This document shows, one piece after another, positions 54,235 to 61,858 of a stretch of DNA of 64,000 bases. Source of the stretch: Bacillus sp. NTK074B (GTDB taxonomy: Bacteria > Bacillota > Bacilli > Bacillales > Bacillaceae_B); contig NZ_JAFKOH010000010.1 in assembly GCF_017303375.1 (NCBI RefSeq), positions 62,001 to 126,000 on the forward strand, in the 5' to 3' direction. Numbering within the stretch: position 1 is the first letter of the stretch; each line of letters begins with the position of its first letter. The notes beneath the pieces are model-generated. The model was given only the letters and a program-made list of their open reading frames with translations, did no database searches and was not told the origin of the DNA. Both the position numbers and the translations under genes were made by a program.

Positions 54235-55530
54235 ATGGTAAAAAAATTATTTTCTGTATATAGCAGTAATTTTTTTCTTGGAATATTAGGTATTATTACT
54301 GTTCCAATTTTATTAAAGAATATTGGTGTAGAAGGTTATGGTTACTATGGTATATATCTAACGTTATTATCATATTTTACTCTTTTTGAATTGGGTATTA
54401 TTAAGCATTTTACTAAATTAATATCCCAGAAGAAAACTGAAGTAAATGAAATAATCAGTTGTTTTTATTACTTTACGGTTTCAATAATTTTGCTATTTAT
54501 CCCAATTACTATACTGATTACCATTCTCTTGTTTGGAATTGGCTGGAAAACAGCGGTGCTTATAGGTGTAAGTGTATCCTTAGAATATATATTTTATTTA
54601 CCCACAAAAATATATTCATCTTATTCAACAGCCAACAAAAACTTTGAACGAATAAGCTTGTTCAATTCTATATCGGGCCTAATTCGATATATTTTAATAA
54701 TCTTGGGTGCAATAATAACACAAAATGTTTATATTGTTATTATCTTGCTAGCGATTAGAAGACTATTTGATATTAAGTTATCAAAAAAAGTAATGAGAGA
54801 AAAAATTCAAGTTTTTAATATTAAGAGTATTAATAAAACAAATCTTTTTAAGGTTTTTGGTTATTATAGAGAATCTATATATCTTTCAGGAACTCAAGTA
54901 TTGCAAATAAACCTAAATGGTATGATTTCGTTTATTATCTCTAAATTCTATGGAGTTGAGGGATTGGGGATTTATAGAAGTACTTATGATGTATTGTCAA
55001 AAATATGGTTTTTTTCGAATGGTTTAGGACTAGTTATTTTTCCATACTTTGCAGGGCAATCAGTGGGATTAAATAAATACAAAAATTATACCTATATAAG
55101 TTGGGTTTTCTATACCTGTGTATATATTGCTTTTATAGTTTTGTTTCCATTTTTAAATAAATTTCTATTAAATGATACGTTAGAAAATAATGAAGATATA
55201 TTTCTCTTTTTGTTTACCTTAATCTCTGTTCTTTTAGTAGCTCAAGGAAATTTAAGTTTTGAATTTTTACAGGCAAAAGGTAACTATAAATATCTAATGA
55301 AGGTATCATTTATAACAAATTTATCTTTTCTTACTTTAGCACTTATAGTTAATAACTATATACCGCATACCTATTCAGTGATAATATGCTGGATGTTAAG
55401 TTTAATTATACAGACAACAAGTTTTGAAAGGAATTCATTACAAGGAAATAAGCTTATTCTTTTCTTTTCATTATTATTAATAATAATTTGGATATTTATA
55501 GGTACAATACGCTTGGATCTACTTTTATAA
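54235..55530 (+). CDS. Oligosaccharide flippase (Wzx/EpsK-like, MATE/MVF superfamily)
   Basis: 431 residues with about twelve membrane segments. The MVKKLFSVYSSNFFLGILGIITVPILLKNIGVEGYGYYGIYLTL start, with a glycine-rich second helix, is typical of PST-family flippases. It would move the lipid-linked EPS repeat across the membrane for the polymerase. There is no other flippase in the window. Very low GC content matches the polymerase gene. Confidence 0.88.
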   Translation: MVKKLFSVYSSNFFLGILGIITVPILLKNIGVEGYGYYGIYLTLLSYFTLFELGIIKHFTKLISQKKTEVNEIISCFYYFTVSIILLFIPITILITILLFGIGWKTAVLIGVSVSLEYIFYLPTKIYSSYSTANKNFERISLFNSISGLIRYILIILGAIITQNVYIVIILLAIRRLFDIKLSKKVMREKIQVFNIKSINKTNLFKVFGYYRESIYLSGTQVLQINLNGMISFIISKFYGVEGLGIYRSTYDVLSKIWFFSNGLGLVIFPYFAGQSVGLNKYKNYTYISWVFYTCVYIAFIVLFPFLNKFLLNDTLENNEDIFLFLFTLISVLLVAQGNLSFEFLQAKGNYKYLMKVSFITNLSFLTLALIVNNYIPHTYSVIICWMLSLIIQTTSFERNSLQGNKLILFFSLLLIIIWIFIGTIRLDLLL

Positions 55531-55603
55531 GTGTTAGGTAACAGGCGTCACTCTTTATTATTAATTGTAGTAAACAATTAATTGAAAGGATGTACAACTT
55601 CTT

Positions 55604-56626
55604 ATGAACATACTAGTAACCGGTGGTGCTGGATATATAGGATCGCATACCTGCGTCGCTCTATTAGAAGCAGGGCATTCAGTCATTATTGCTGATAATC
55701 TTTCTAATAGTAAGAGTGAGACTGTTATGAAGATCAGGGATATAGCTGATAAAGAAGTAACTTTTTACGAGATTGATGTAACAGATACAGAAGCTGTTGA
55801 TATCATTTTTAGAAATTATAAGATTGACGGGGTTATTCATTTTGCTGGTCTTAAAGCGGTTGGCGAATCCGTAGAAAAACCACTAGAATATTATTACAAT
55901 AACCTCGTAAGTACAATGGTTTTAACAAAAGCTTGTCGGAAATATGGTGTGAATAGGTTTGTCTTCAGTTCTTCAGCAACAGTGTATGGAGATAATAAAG
56001 TACCATTTGTAGAGACAATGGATCTTTTACCAACCACAAATCCTTACGGGGAAACAAAAGCCATGAGTGAGAGGATTCTAACTGAAATAGCTAAAGCCAA
56101 TCCTGAATTTTCAGTTGCTCTCCTCAGGTATTTTAATCCTGTTGGTGCCCATGAGAGCGGCTTAATAGGCGAAGCGCCGAATGGTATTCCAAACAATCTT
56201 ATGCCATATGTTACTCAAGTTGCTAAAGGTAGATTAGAGAAACTCCGAGTTTTTGGGAACGACTATCCAACAATAGATGGTACGGGAGTAAGAGATTATA
56301 TACATGTGTTGGACCTGGCAGAAGGCCATGTTGCAGCGTTAGATAATCTTAAAGGAGGTGCCCATGTTTATAATTTGGGAACCGGTCAAGGTACCAGTGT
56401 ATTAGAGTTGGTGAAAGCTTTTGAAGAAGCTAATGGTATTGAAGTTCCTTATGAAATTGTAGATCGTAGACCCGGAGATATTGCTTCATGCTATGCTGAT
56501 GCTTCAAAAGCAAATAGAGAACTAGGCTGGACAGCCAAACGTGATATTATTGCCATGTGCAGAGATGCTTGGCAATTTGAAAAGAATTATAAAGTGTTAA
56601 TAGAAGAAACTCAAATTTCCCACTAG
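55604..56626 (+). CDS. galE: UDP-glucose 4-epimerase GalE
   Basis: 340 residues. The VTGGAGYIGSHTCVALLEAGH NAD-binding motif, the NPYGETKAMSER active site (YxxxK) and the FNPVGAHESGLIGEAPNGIPNNLMPYV block match GalE. It interconverts UDP-glucose and UDP-galactose (possibly also the GlcNAc pair), and it would supply galactose for the EPS together with GtaB. A weakly spaced AAAGGATG lies 12 bases before the ATG. Its composition is less AT-rich than the genes just before it. Confidence 0.94.
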   Translation: MNILVTGGAGYIGSHTCVALLEAGHSVIIADNLSNSKSETVMKIRDIADKEVTFYEIDVTDTEAVDIIFRNYKIDGVIHFAGLKAVGESVEKPLEYYYNNLVSTMVLTKACRKYGVNRFVFSSSATVYGDNKVPFVETMDLLPTTNPYGETKAMSERILTEIAKANPEFSVALLRYFNPVGAHESGLIGEAPNGIPNNLMPYVTQVAKGRLEKLRVFGNDYPTIDGTGVRDYIHVLDLAEGHVAALDNLKGGAHVYNLGTGQGTSVLELVKAFEEANGIEVPYEIVDRRPGDIASCYADASKANRELGWTAKRDIIAMCRDAWQFEKNYKVLIEETQISH

Positions 56627-56656
56627 GCTTTGAGCCTGGTGGGTTTATTTTTTTGT
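56619..56656 (+). terminator. Rho-independent terminator overlapping the galE stop
   Basis: CCCACTAGGCT and AGCCTGGTGGG form an 11-bp stem with one mismatch and a TTG loop, followed by TTTATTTTTTT. The stop codon lies inside the left arm. It ends the EPS operon. Confidence 0.88.
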
Positions 56657-56663
56657 TAAGAAA

Positions 56664-56677
56664 AGAACATACGTTCC
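56664..56677. promoter_or_regulatory. SOS (LexA/DinR) box-like palindrome, site 1
   Basis: AGAACATACGTTCC contains GAACATACGTTC and matches the B. subtilis LexA consensus CGAACRNRYGTTYC at 13 of 14 positions. It lies upstream of the methylase-specificity gene, 75 bases before the predicted -35 region. Confidence 0.6.
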
Positions 56678-56712
56678 GTCATGGTGCGACGTTTTATGAG
56701 TGGTGGTTAATG

Positions 56713-56791
56713 AGGTATATAAATACCTGAAAAATGTGTTGACGGAAAAATATAACAAGTGCTATTATTATTTTAAGGTATTTACATACCT
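56713..56791 (+). promoter_or_regulatory. Promoter of the methylase-specificity gene with two 16-bp operator-like palindromes
   Basis: TTGACG (56739-56744) and TATTAT (56763-56768) are 18 bases apart. AGGTATATAAATACCT (56713-56728) lies upstream of the -35 and AGGTATTTACATACCT (56776-56791) just downstream of the -10. Both follow AGGTATNTANATACCT and are 63 bases apart, about six helical turns. That layout is typical of repressor-loop or phage-type operators. No regulator is adjacent in the window. Confidence 0.65.
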
Positions 56792-56806
56792 GAATAGGAG
56801 GGTGTT

Positions 56807-58663
56807 ATGCATAACTTGAATGCTAGATATGAATCTATAATTAATTCTTGTTTTGAAGAACTACGTGGAACTTTTAGTCAGGAGCAGTCATTTTATATCA
56901 TACTAGGAGTCGCCACAATTTCATGGATAAATATGAATGAAAGATATAATTCATCAAATTTAAGATATAGCAGGTTTCTAAATGAATACAGTTCATTTAT
57001 GTTTTTGCGGGATGAACTGAAATCGTTTGAACACCAATTTGAAGAATTTGATGGGATTTTAACTGGTTTGATGGACAAGGTATTTATTTACAAAGATAAA
57101 TCTGAAAATAAAAAGCTTAAAAATATCTTTCATATCATTGAAGATGTTAAAGAAGAGGAAATCAGTAAGTTCATTAACAAGCTAACGTCAATCGGAACTA
57201 AAATGAGTGGATTTACAGAAACACCAGAGAGTATAAAAGAAATTATCCTAGGAATAGCTGATTTCGAAAGAATAAAAAGTTTTGCTGATTATTGTTCAGG
57301 TATGTCTGGAGTAGCAGTATATATATTTGAACAAAAGGAATCAGAATATCATAGAATAGACAGTGATTTGCATTATTACGGGGAAGAAATAAACACATCT
57401 AATTACTTAATTTCAAAATTGCTCATGATCGTTAATGGAATTGAAAATTATGAAATTAACAATAAAGATGTACTTAGTAGCGATGATGATAAAAACCGAG
57501 ATTTGAAATTTGATTTTATTGTTTCAGACTTTCCGCAAGTTATGAACTATGATATCGACTTTAAAAGTAATGATTCAAGGTTTAAATATGGTGTGCCGTC
57601 CCGCAGCAGTGCAGATTGGGCATTTTGCCAAAATGTGATACACCATTTAAATGATAATGGTAAAGGTGTTGTTATTGGAACAAAAGGGACCTTGGTTAGA
57701 AGTAATGAAGGTCATATAAGAAGAGGCGTGTTGGAAGATGATCTAATAGAAAGTATTATCACTTTGCCCGACAATCTTTATGAAAAATCAAGTATTGGAA
57801 CTGAGTTGATTATATTTAATAAAAATAAGGATGAAAATCGCAAAAAAAAAATTTTGCTCATCAACGCCAGTGAATACGGATATAGACTAAATAAAAATCA
57901 ACATGCCATTAGCTTAGATGGAATTAACAAGGTACTAGAATATTATCATCTTGGAATTGAAGAGGGCCATTTTAGTATTTTTGTGGACTTGGAAAAAATA
58001 AAAGAATATAACTACACATTAAATCCGAGAGAATACTTAGACTTCGACGCTTTAAAAAACACATTTGAACGTTCTATTTCATTAAAAGAAGTAGCTGAGA
58101 TTGTGAGAGGGGTTCAGGTGTCTAAAGGGGATTTCGAAAGATTATCAGAACATCCTACACATTATTTTCTAAATGTTAAGGATATTGATGATGGGAGAAT
58201 TTATTATGATGATGCTTCAAGGCTTACTTATAAGAGAGACGATTGGCTAGGTAAATATGATATAAGACCTAATGATATCATCCTTACTTCTAAAGGATCA
58301 ACAGTTAAAGTTGCGATTGTGGAAGATGATTGTGCTCAAACATTTATTAGTGGAAATTTAACAAGAATACGTGTCGACACTAGTAAATATGATCCTTATG
58401 TATTATATGAGTTCTTGCAAAGTGAGGTTGGGATTAAAATGATAGAGGGTCTACAAACGGGAACGACCATAAAACTATTAAATACATCTCAATTAGAAAG
58501 ACTAGAAATACCAATGTTCGATATCGAATACATGAATGATATTGGCAATGATATAAAAAGAAATAAGATGGAATATGAGAGAACCATTAGCGAAGCAACC
58601 ATGAGGTTTGAGGACAATAGAGAGGAACTAATGGGGCGATTAGGGTGGTCCATTTCGAAGTAA
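56807..58663 (+). CDS. N6-adenine methylase-like/type I specificity fusion protein with degenerate catalytic motifs
   Basis: 618 residues after AGGAGGGTG. The middle has an HsdM-like N6_Mtase domain: DYCSGMSGVAVYIFE (about 161-175) sits where motif I (FxGxG-type) is expected, YGEEINTSNYLISKLLMIV follows, and FDFIVSDFPQV (about 240) sits at motif IV, where (N/D)PP(F/Y) is expected. A TRD-type specificity domain runs from about residue 423 (SLKEVAEIVRGVQVSKGDFER; TGTTIKLLNTSQLERLEIP). No restriction subunit is adjacent. Loss of NPPF implies a weak or inactive methylase that may act as a DNA-binding regulator. It looks like phage or genomic-island cargo. Confidence 0.82.
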   Translation: MHNLNARYESIINSCFEELRGTFSQEQSFYIILGVATISWINMNERYNSSNLRYSRFLNEYSSFMFLRDELKSFEHQFEEFDGILTGLMDKVFIYKDKSENKKLKNIFHIIEDVKEEEISKFINKLTSIGTKMSGFTETPESIKEIILGIADFERIKSFADYCSGMSGVAVYIFEQKESEYHRIDSDLHYYGEEINTSNYLISKLLMIVNGIENYEINNKDVLSSDDDKNRDLKFDFIVSDFPQVMNYDIDFKSNDSRFKYGVPSRSSADWAFCQNVIHHLNDNGKGVVIGTKGTLVRSNEGHIRRGVLEDDLIESIITLPDNLYEKSSIGTELIIFNKNKDENRKKKILLINASEYGYRLNKNQHAISLDGINKVLEYYHLGIEEGHFSIFVDLEKIKEYNYTLNPREYLDFDALKNTFERSISLKEVAEIVRGVQVSKGDFERLSEHPTHYFLNVKDIDDGRIYYDDASRLTYKRDDWLGKYDIRPNDIILTSKGSTVKVAIVEDDCAQTFISGNLTRIRVDTSKYDPYVLYEFLQSEVGIKMIEGLQTGTTIKLLNTSQLERLEIPMFDIEYMNDIGNDIKRNKMEYERTISEATMRFEDNREELMGRLGWSISK

Positions 58664-58700
58664 CAATCTAAAATACGGATGAAATCGAAAGGAGAAAAAT

Positions 58701-58898
58701 ATGAAAGAAAAATCGATTCTTACAAGAGTAAATTGTCCAGCATGCAGCAACAAACTAATAGATAAAGGAATAGGTGCAAAAGGTCCAGTGCAGCCAAAGT
58801 GCTTTAAATGTAGAAGGGTATGGGAAGTAGATTTAGGCACAAATAAAATTAAGTTTATAAGTGGAAAACCTTTTATACCGAGACAAGAAGGAGCCTGA
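58701..58898 (+). CDS. Com-like zinc-ribbon protein, copy 1
   Basis: 65 residues with AAAGGAG nine bases before ATG. Cysteines are C12-x2-C15 and C34-x2-C37 in CPACSNKL...KCFKCRRVWEVDL, which resembles the phage Mu Com family of small zinc-finger proteins that bind mRNA and activate translation. The spacing (18 residues) is slightly longer than in Mu Com. The coding end overlaps a conserved RNA/terminator element. The downstream paralogue has the same cysteines, so the two are an old tandem duplication. Target RNA is unknown. Confidence 0.78.
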   Translation: MKEKSILTRVNCPACSNKLIDKGIGAKGPVQPKCFKCRRVWEVDLGTNKIKFISGKPFIPRQEGA

Positions 58899-58961
58899 GT
58901 AGCTACCTTAAGGGCCGGATAACTGTTAGAAATGATCTAATGGTTATCCGGCTCTTTTTTT
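58877..58961 (+). terminator. Repeated RNA/terminator element A
   Basis: ACCGAG (58877), GGAGCC (58890) and CTACCTTAAGGGCCGGATAA (from 58903) precede a 17-bp hairpin (GCCGGATAAC with GTTATCCGGC, extended inward) and T7. Three related copies follow at 59290, 59415 and 59518. The first part of the element overlaps the zinc-ribbon coding end. Confidence 0.8.
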
Positions 58962-59030
58962 GTTTCTGTAAAAAATAGTTCGAAAGCAATTTTAGTATTG
59001 GCAAAGTTTTTTCACTTTTTAACACTATAC

Positions 59031-59044
59031 AGAACATATGTTCT
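59031..59044. promoter_or_regulatory. SOS (LexA/DinR) box-like palindrome, site 2
   Basis: AGAACATATGTTCT is a perfect 14-bp palindrome with the GAAC-N4-GTTC core of the LexA box of bacilli. It matches the consensus at 12 of 14 positions. It lies 73 bases upstream of the second zinc-ribbon gene, next to TATATA/TATAAA sequences that could be its -10. Confidence 0.6.
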
Positions 59045-59116
59045 TATATAAAATGTAAATATGTAGTAGCAAATTAATAGATGTATTTTTGAACATCACA
59101 GTTGGGAGGAAATTAA

Positions 59117-59317
59117 ATGAATATTAAATCTAATATTAGACGAGTTGAATGCCCTGTCTGCAGTAATAGACTTTTAGATAAGGTTGAAGGAGCGAAAGGT
59201 CAAGTTCAATCCAAATGCCAAAGATGTAAAAGGGTATGGGAAGTAGATTTAGATAAAAATGAATTTAAGTTATTAAGTGGAAAAGCTATACCGAGACGAT
59301 ATGGAGCCGGTGAATAA
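59117..59317 (+). CDS. Com-like zinc-ribbon protein, copy 2
   Basis: 66 residues with GGGAGGAAATTAA upstream. Cysteines C12-x2-C15 and C34-x2-C37 lie in CPVCSNRL...KCQRCKRVWEVDL. It is about 65 percent similar by eye to copy 1. The CPVCSNRLLDK, VQSKCQRCKR pattern is Com-like. It has its own probable promoter region with an SOS-box-like site. Element B overlaps its end and gives a strong terminator, so it is a separate transcript from the sigma-like gene unless read through. Confidence 0.78.
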   Translation: MNIKSNIRRVECPVCSNRLLDKVEGAKGQVQSKCQRCKRVWEVDLDKNEFKLLSGKAIPRRYGAGE

Positions 59318-59385
59318 TAAAGTCACCGAGCTACCTTAAGGGCCGGATACTATCGATTGTGATGATAGTATCCGGCCTTTTTTTA
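59290..59385 (+). terminator. Repeated RNA/terminator element B
   Basis: ACCGAG (59290), GGAGCC (59303), a second ACCGAG (59325), CTACCTTAAGGGCCGGATAC (59331) and a 14-bp perfect hairpin (GGCCGGATACTATC with GATAGTATCCGGCC) followed by T7. Confidence 0.85.
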
Positions 59386-59414
59386 TTTGCTATAAAAGTT
59401 CATACCACGATTAT

Positions 59415-59490
59415 ACCGAGCGAGGAATCAAAGGAATTACCCAGGCCGGATAGTCGCTTCTTGTTTCTTAGAAGTGATTAACCGGTTTTT
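59415..59490 (+). terminator. Repeated RNA/terminator element C, without a zinc-ribbon gene
   Basis: ACCGAG (59415), TTACCCAGGCCGGATAG and a stem of 14 of 15 pairs (CCGGATAGTCGCTTC with GAAGTGATTAACCGG), then TTTTT. No zinc-ribbon frame survives upstream, so this is a degenerate or standalone copy. Confidence 0.7.
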
Positions 59491-59502
59491 GTGTTCCTTG
59501 GA

Positions 59503-59535
59503 TTTTAAATATTCTGTACCGAGCAACGGAGTCGT
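59503..59535 (+). pseudogene. Remnant of a third zinc-ribbon gene 3' end
   Basis: The DNA from about 59503 (TTTTAAATATTCTGTACCGAGCAACGG-like stretch, too long to quote in full) resembles the last codons of the two zinc-ribbon genes, and a frame reads DFKYSVPSNGV against EFKLLSGKAIPRRYGA. No cysteine pairs remain. Only the tail survives, followed by element D. Confidence 0.4.
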
Positions 59536-59609
59536 GGTGAACTACCTAATGGCCGGACAATGGTTAATCCTGAGAATTATTCAGGAAAGCTATTGTCCGG
59601 TTATTTTTT
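59518..59609 (+). terminator. Repeated RNA/terminator element D
   Basis: ACCGAG (59518), GGAGTC, GTGAACTACCTAATGGCCGGACAAT and a stem CCGGACAAT with ATTGTCCGG (59553-59561 with 59592-59600) with an inner TCCTGA/TCAGGA hairpin, then TTATTTTTT. It lies just before the sigma-like gene's leader. Confidence 0.75.
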
Positions 59610-59628
59610 GTCTCTTTTTTCCTGACGG

Positions 59629-59647
59629 CTCCTTGCCGGTCAAGGAG
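59629..59647 (+). promoter_or_regulatory. Hairpin that holds the ribosome binding site of the sigma-like gene
   Basis: CTCCTTG (59629-59635), loop CCGGT, and CAAGGAG (59641-59647) form a 7-bp perfect stem that covers AAGGAG of the ribosome site AAGGAGG (59642-59648), nine bases before ATG. An alternative stem CCTGACGG/CCGGTCAAGG with two bulges also pairs part of it. Occlusion of the site would need to be opened for translation. Confidence 0.55.
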
Positions 59648-59657
59648 GAAAAAGAGA

Positions 59658-60089
59658 ATGAGTAAGTTCATCTATATCGGCAAAGAGAAAGTGAAAGTAA
59701 GTGAAGAGATTTACAAAGAGTATTACAGAATGGATCGACGTGAACGTTACATGGAAAAGGATATTAAGGTAGGACGTATAGTTGTTAATCCAGAGGCGGA
59801 AAAGGTTGAATATATCCAAAGCAAAGAGGATTCAATCAATCGTTTGATGGATCAAGGTACAGATTTTAATGATGTCCAAATGATCGAGGATATTCTTTGT
59901 GATAAAGCAACTCTATTAATCTTGCAGGAAGCTATTGCGGAGCTAGATCGTGAGGAACAAAAGTTGATTGAGGATCTTTACTATAAAAATTTAACTACAA
60001 GAGCAATTGGAAAAGAAATAGGCGTCTCACACATGGCAGTAGTGAAACGTCATAAAAAGATTTTAGACAAACTGAAAAAGTTTTTTTGA
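59658..60089 (+). CDS. Phage-type sigma-70 region 4-like regulator
   Basis: 143 residues. The C-terminal part (about 90-143) is a sigma region 4-type helix-turn-helix: AIAELDREEQKLIEDLYYKNLTTRAIGKEIGVSHMAVVKRHKKILDKLKKFF. The N-terminal part has FIYIGKEKVKVSEEIYKEYYRMDRRERY, as in small sigma-like proteins of Firmicutes phages and integrative elements. It has no region 2, so it is not a complete sigma factor. It probably activates downstream or late genes. Its ribosome site lies in a hairpin, and the upstream Com-like genes are plausible translational controllers. Confidence 0.82.
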   Translation: MSKFIYIGKEKVKVSEEIYKEYYRMDRRERYMEKDIKVGRIVVNPEAEKVEYIQSKEDSINRLMDQGTDFNDVQMIEDILCDKATLLILQEAIAELDREEQKLIEDLYYKNLTTRAIGKEIGVSHMAVVKRHKKILDKLKKFF

Positions 60090-60164
60090 AAATTTGGTTT
60101 CCAAACCACCTTTCCCGTTGGCTAATAAGTGAAGGGCATTATCTATGGCGAGGAGGTGAATGTG

Positions 60165-60323
60165 ATGACAACTCAAGTAAAGCAACAAGGTGTTAATAAA
60201 GATATGCAGGAAGAGATGGTTGGTGTTCTTACGGCTATCAGTATTGTTTCTAAAAGGCTAGCTAATCGACTGAGCCAGCTTGATGAACAAAATGAGAAGA
60301 AAGGAGAAAAAGCAAATGAGTAA
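60165..60323 (+). CDS. Small phage protein of unknown function (52 residues)
   Basis: From ATG 60165 (or GTG 60162), six bases after AGGAGGTG. It is predicted helical: VKQQGVNKDMQEEMVGVLTAISIVSKRLANRL, then a charged tail. Its stop overlaps the next start by eight bases, so it is coupled to the following gene. No family is recognised. A longer frame from 60129 is poorly supported. Confidence 0.7.
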   Translation: MTTQVKQQGVNKDMQEEMVGVLTAISIVSKRLANRLSQLDEQNEKKGEKANE

Positions 60324-60657
60324 AACGAAACTTGCACTTGATGTAGTGACGGACTTACGAAATCTAGCAGGAAGTATTGAAACATTAGTATTTGCATTAG
60401 AAAGCAATCAAACAAACTCTGCGGCTCCAGTGGAGGAAAAAGAAACGAAGGAAAAAAAGGAATCAAAGAAACCAGCACACCCTCAGAAAGCTAAATTACC
60501 AACTTTGGAGGATGTCAGGGCAAAACTTGCAGCACTTTCTCAAGATGGAAAGCAGGTACAAGTGAAAGAGTTGATTACAAGTTTTGGAGCAAAAAAACTG
60601 AGTGATATTCCAGTGGAAAAGTATCCTGAACTAATAGAAGAAGCTGAAAAGCTTTAA
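60316..60657 (+). CDS. Phage protein of unknown function (113 residues)
   Basis: From the ATG at 60316 after AAAGGAG. An N-terminal helical part (LALDVVTDLRNLAGSIETLVFALES), a Lys/Glu-rich linker (about 41-65) and a C-terminal domain (LPTLEDVRAKLAALSQDGKQVQVKELITSFGAKKLSDIPVEKY) that looks like an rRNA-biogenesis/Rrp5-like helical fold seen in Firmicutes phages. It lies directly before DUF2800 in the replication cluster. Role unknown. Confidence 0.75.
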   Translation: MSKTKLALDVVTDLRNLAGSIETLVFALESNQTNSAAPVEEKETKEKKESKKPAHPQKAKLPTLEDVRAKLAALSQDGKQVQVKELITSFGAKKLSDIPVEKYPELIEEAEKL

Positions 60658-60677
60658 AAGGAGGTTGCTACTATTCT

Positions 60678-61841
60678 ATGAATCATTCAGAAAGAGCTCA
60701 TGCTAGTTTAAGTGCTTCCGGTGCCAGTCGTTGGTTAGCTTGTCCACCAAGTGTTCGGTTGTCAGAGCAATACGAAGAAACAACAAGCATTTTTGCCAAA
60801 GAGGGCACATTCATGCATGAGCTGTCAGAACTTTATTTGTCTTATGAATTAAAAAAGATGACAAAAGCTCAGTTGAATAAAAAGCTGAAGCAGATGAAAC
60901 AAAATGAATTTTATAACACAGAAATTGAACAAGCTGTAAAAAACTATGTAGATGTTGTCACTGAAAAGATGAACGAGGCTAGGGCCTCTAGCAAGGATCC
61001 ACTCATCCTTATTGAGGAAAGGGTAGATTTTAGTCCCTATGTTCCAGATGGATTCGGAACCGGGGACGTAATACTGATTTATGATGATAGATTAGAAGTT
61101 ATTGACCTTAAGGGTGGAAAGGGTGTCAAAGTTTCGGCGGTGGAAAATCCACAGATGCGACTATACGCTTTGGGTGCAATAAACAACTTTGGTGTACTCT
61201 ATGATACTCAGAAAATACTAATGACCATTGTGCAACCAAGATTAGACAATATCTCCACTGACGAAATGCATGTGGATGAACTATTGGAATGGGCAGAAAA
61301 AATTGTTAAGCCCAAGGCGGAGTTAGCATTTAAGGGTGAAGGTGACTTCATGGCCGGCGAGCATTGCCGTTTTTGTAAGGTTAAGGCGACTTGCAGAGCT
61401 AGGGCAGAAGAAAACCTGAAACTTGCTTGCATGGATTTTCAGAAACCTCCGTTACTGACAGATGATGAAGTAGTGGAAGTGTTAACTTCTTTTGATCAGT
61501 TGTTGAGCTGGGCAAAAGATGTACAAGAATATGCATTTGCTATGGCGATGAATGAAAACAAGCAATGGCCAGGGATGAAACTGGTCGAGGGTAGAGGTAG
61601 CCGTAAGTATAGTGATGAAAATGCAGTAGTTGAGGCACTTACTGCTGCAGGATATGACAGTGATGTGGTTTATAAGAAATCACTCAATACGATTACTACT
61701 CTAGAAAAAGAGTTAGGTAAAAAAGCATTTCAGGAGTTGCTAGGGTCGCTTATTACAAAAGCACCGGGCAAGGTCAAGCTCGTACCAGATGAGGACAAGC
61801 GACCAGAAATAAAAGCTTCACCTGAAGCAGATTTTCAATAA
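60678..61841 (+). CDS. DUF2800 phage protein (PD-(D/E)XK nuclease-like)
   Basis: 387 residues with AGGAGGTTG upstream. The start HASLSASGASRWLACPPSVRLSEQYEE, the acidic-lysine block EVIDLKGGKG (about 141-150), PQMRLYALGA and the CRFCKVKATC cysteine cluster (about 232-241) are typical of DUF2800, which resembles Cas4/AddB-like PD-(D/E)XK nucleases with a metal or Fe-S cluster. It lies between small phage proteins and DUF2815, the standard order of a Firmicutes siphophage replication module. Exact role is not proven. Confidence 0.88.
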   Translation: MNHSERAHASLSASGASRWLACPPSVRLSEQYEETTSIFAKEGTFMHELSELYLSYELKKMTKAQLNKKLKQMKQNEFYNTEIEQAVKNYVDVVTEKMNEARASSKDPLILIEERVDFSPYVPDGFGTGDVILIYDDRLEVIDLKGGKGVKVSAVENPQMRLYALGAINNFGVLYDTQKILMTIVQPRLDNISTDEMHVDELLEWAEKIVKPKAELAFKGEGDFMAGEHCRFCKVKATCRARAEENLKLACMDFQKPPLLTDDEVVEVLTSFDQLLSWAKDVQEYAFAMAMNENKQWPGMKLVEGRGSRKYSDENAVVEALTAAGYDSDVVYKKSLNTITTLEKELGKKAFQELLGSLITKAPGKVKLVPDEDKRPEIKASPEADFQ

Positions 61842-61858
61842 TGAGGAGGAAATAAGTA

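Noticed and set aside
59474..59665. 63-codon plus-strand frame across elements C and D
   Set aside because: It runs through terminator hairpins, lacks the cysteine pairs, and only its middle resembles the end of the zinc-ribbon proteins, so I treat it as a gene remnant.
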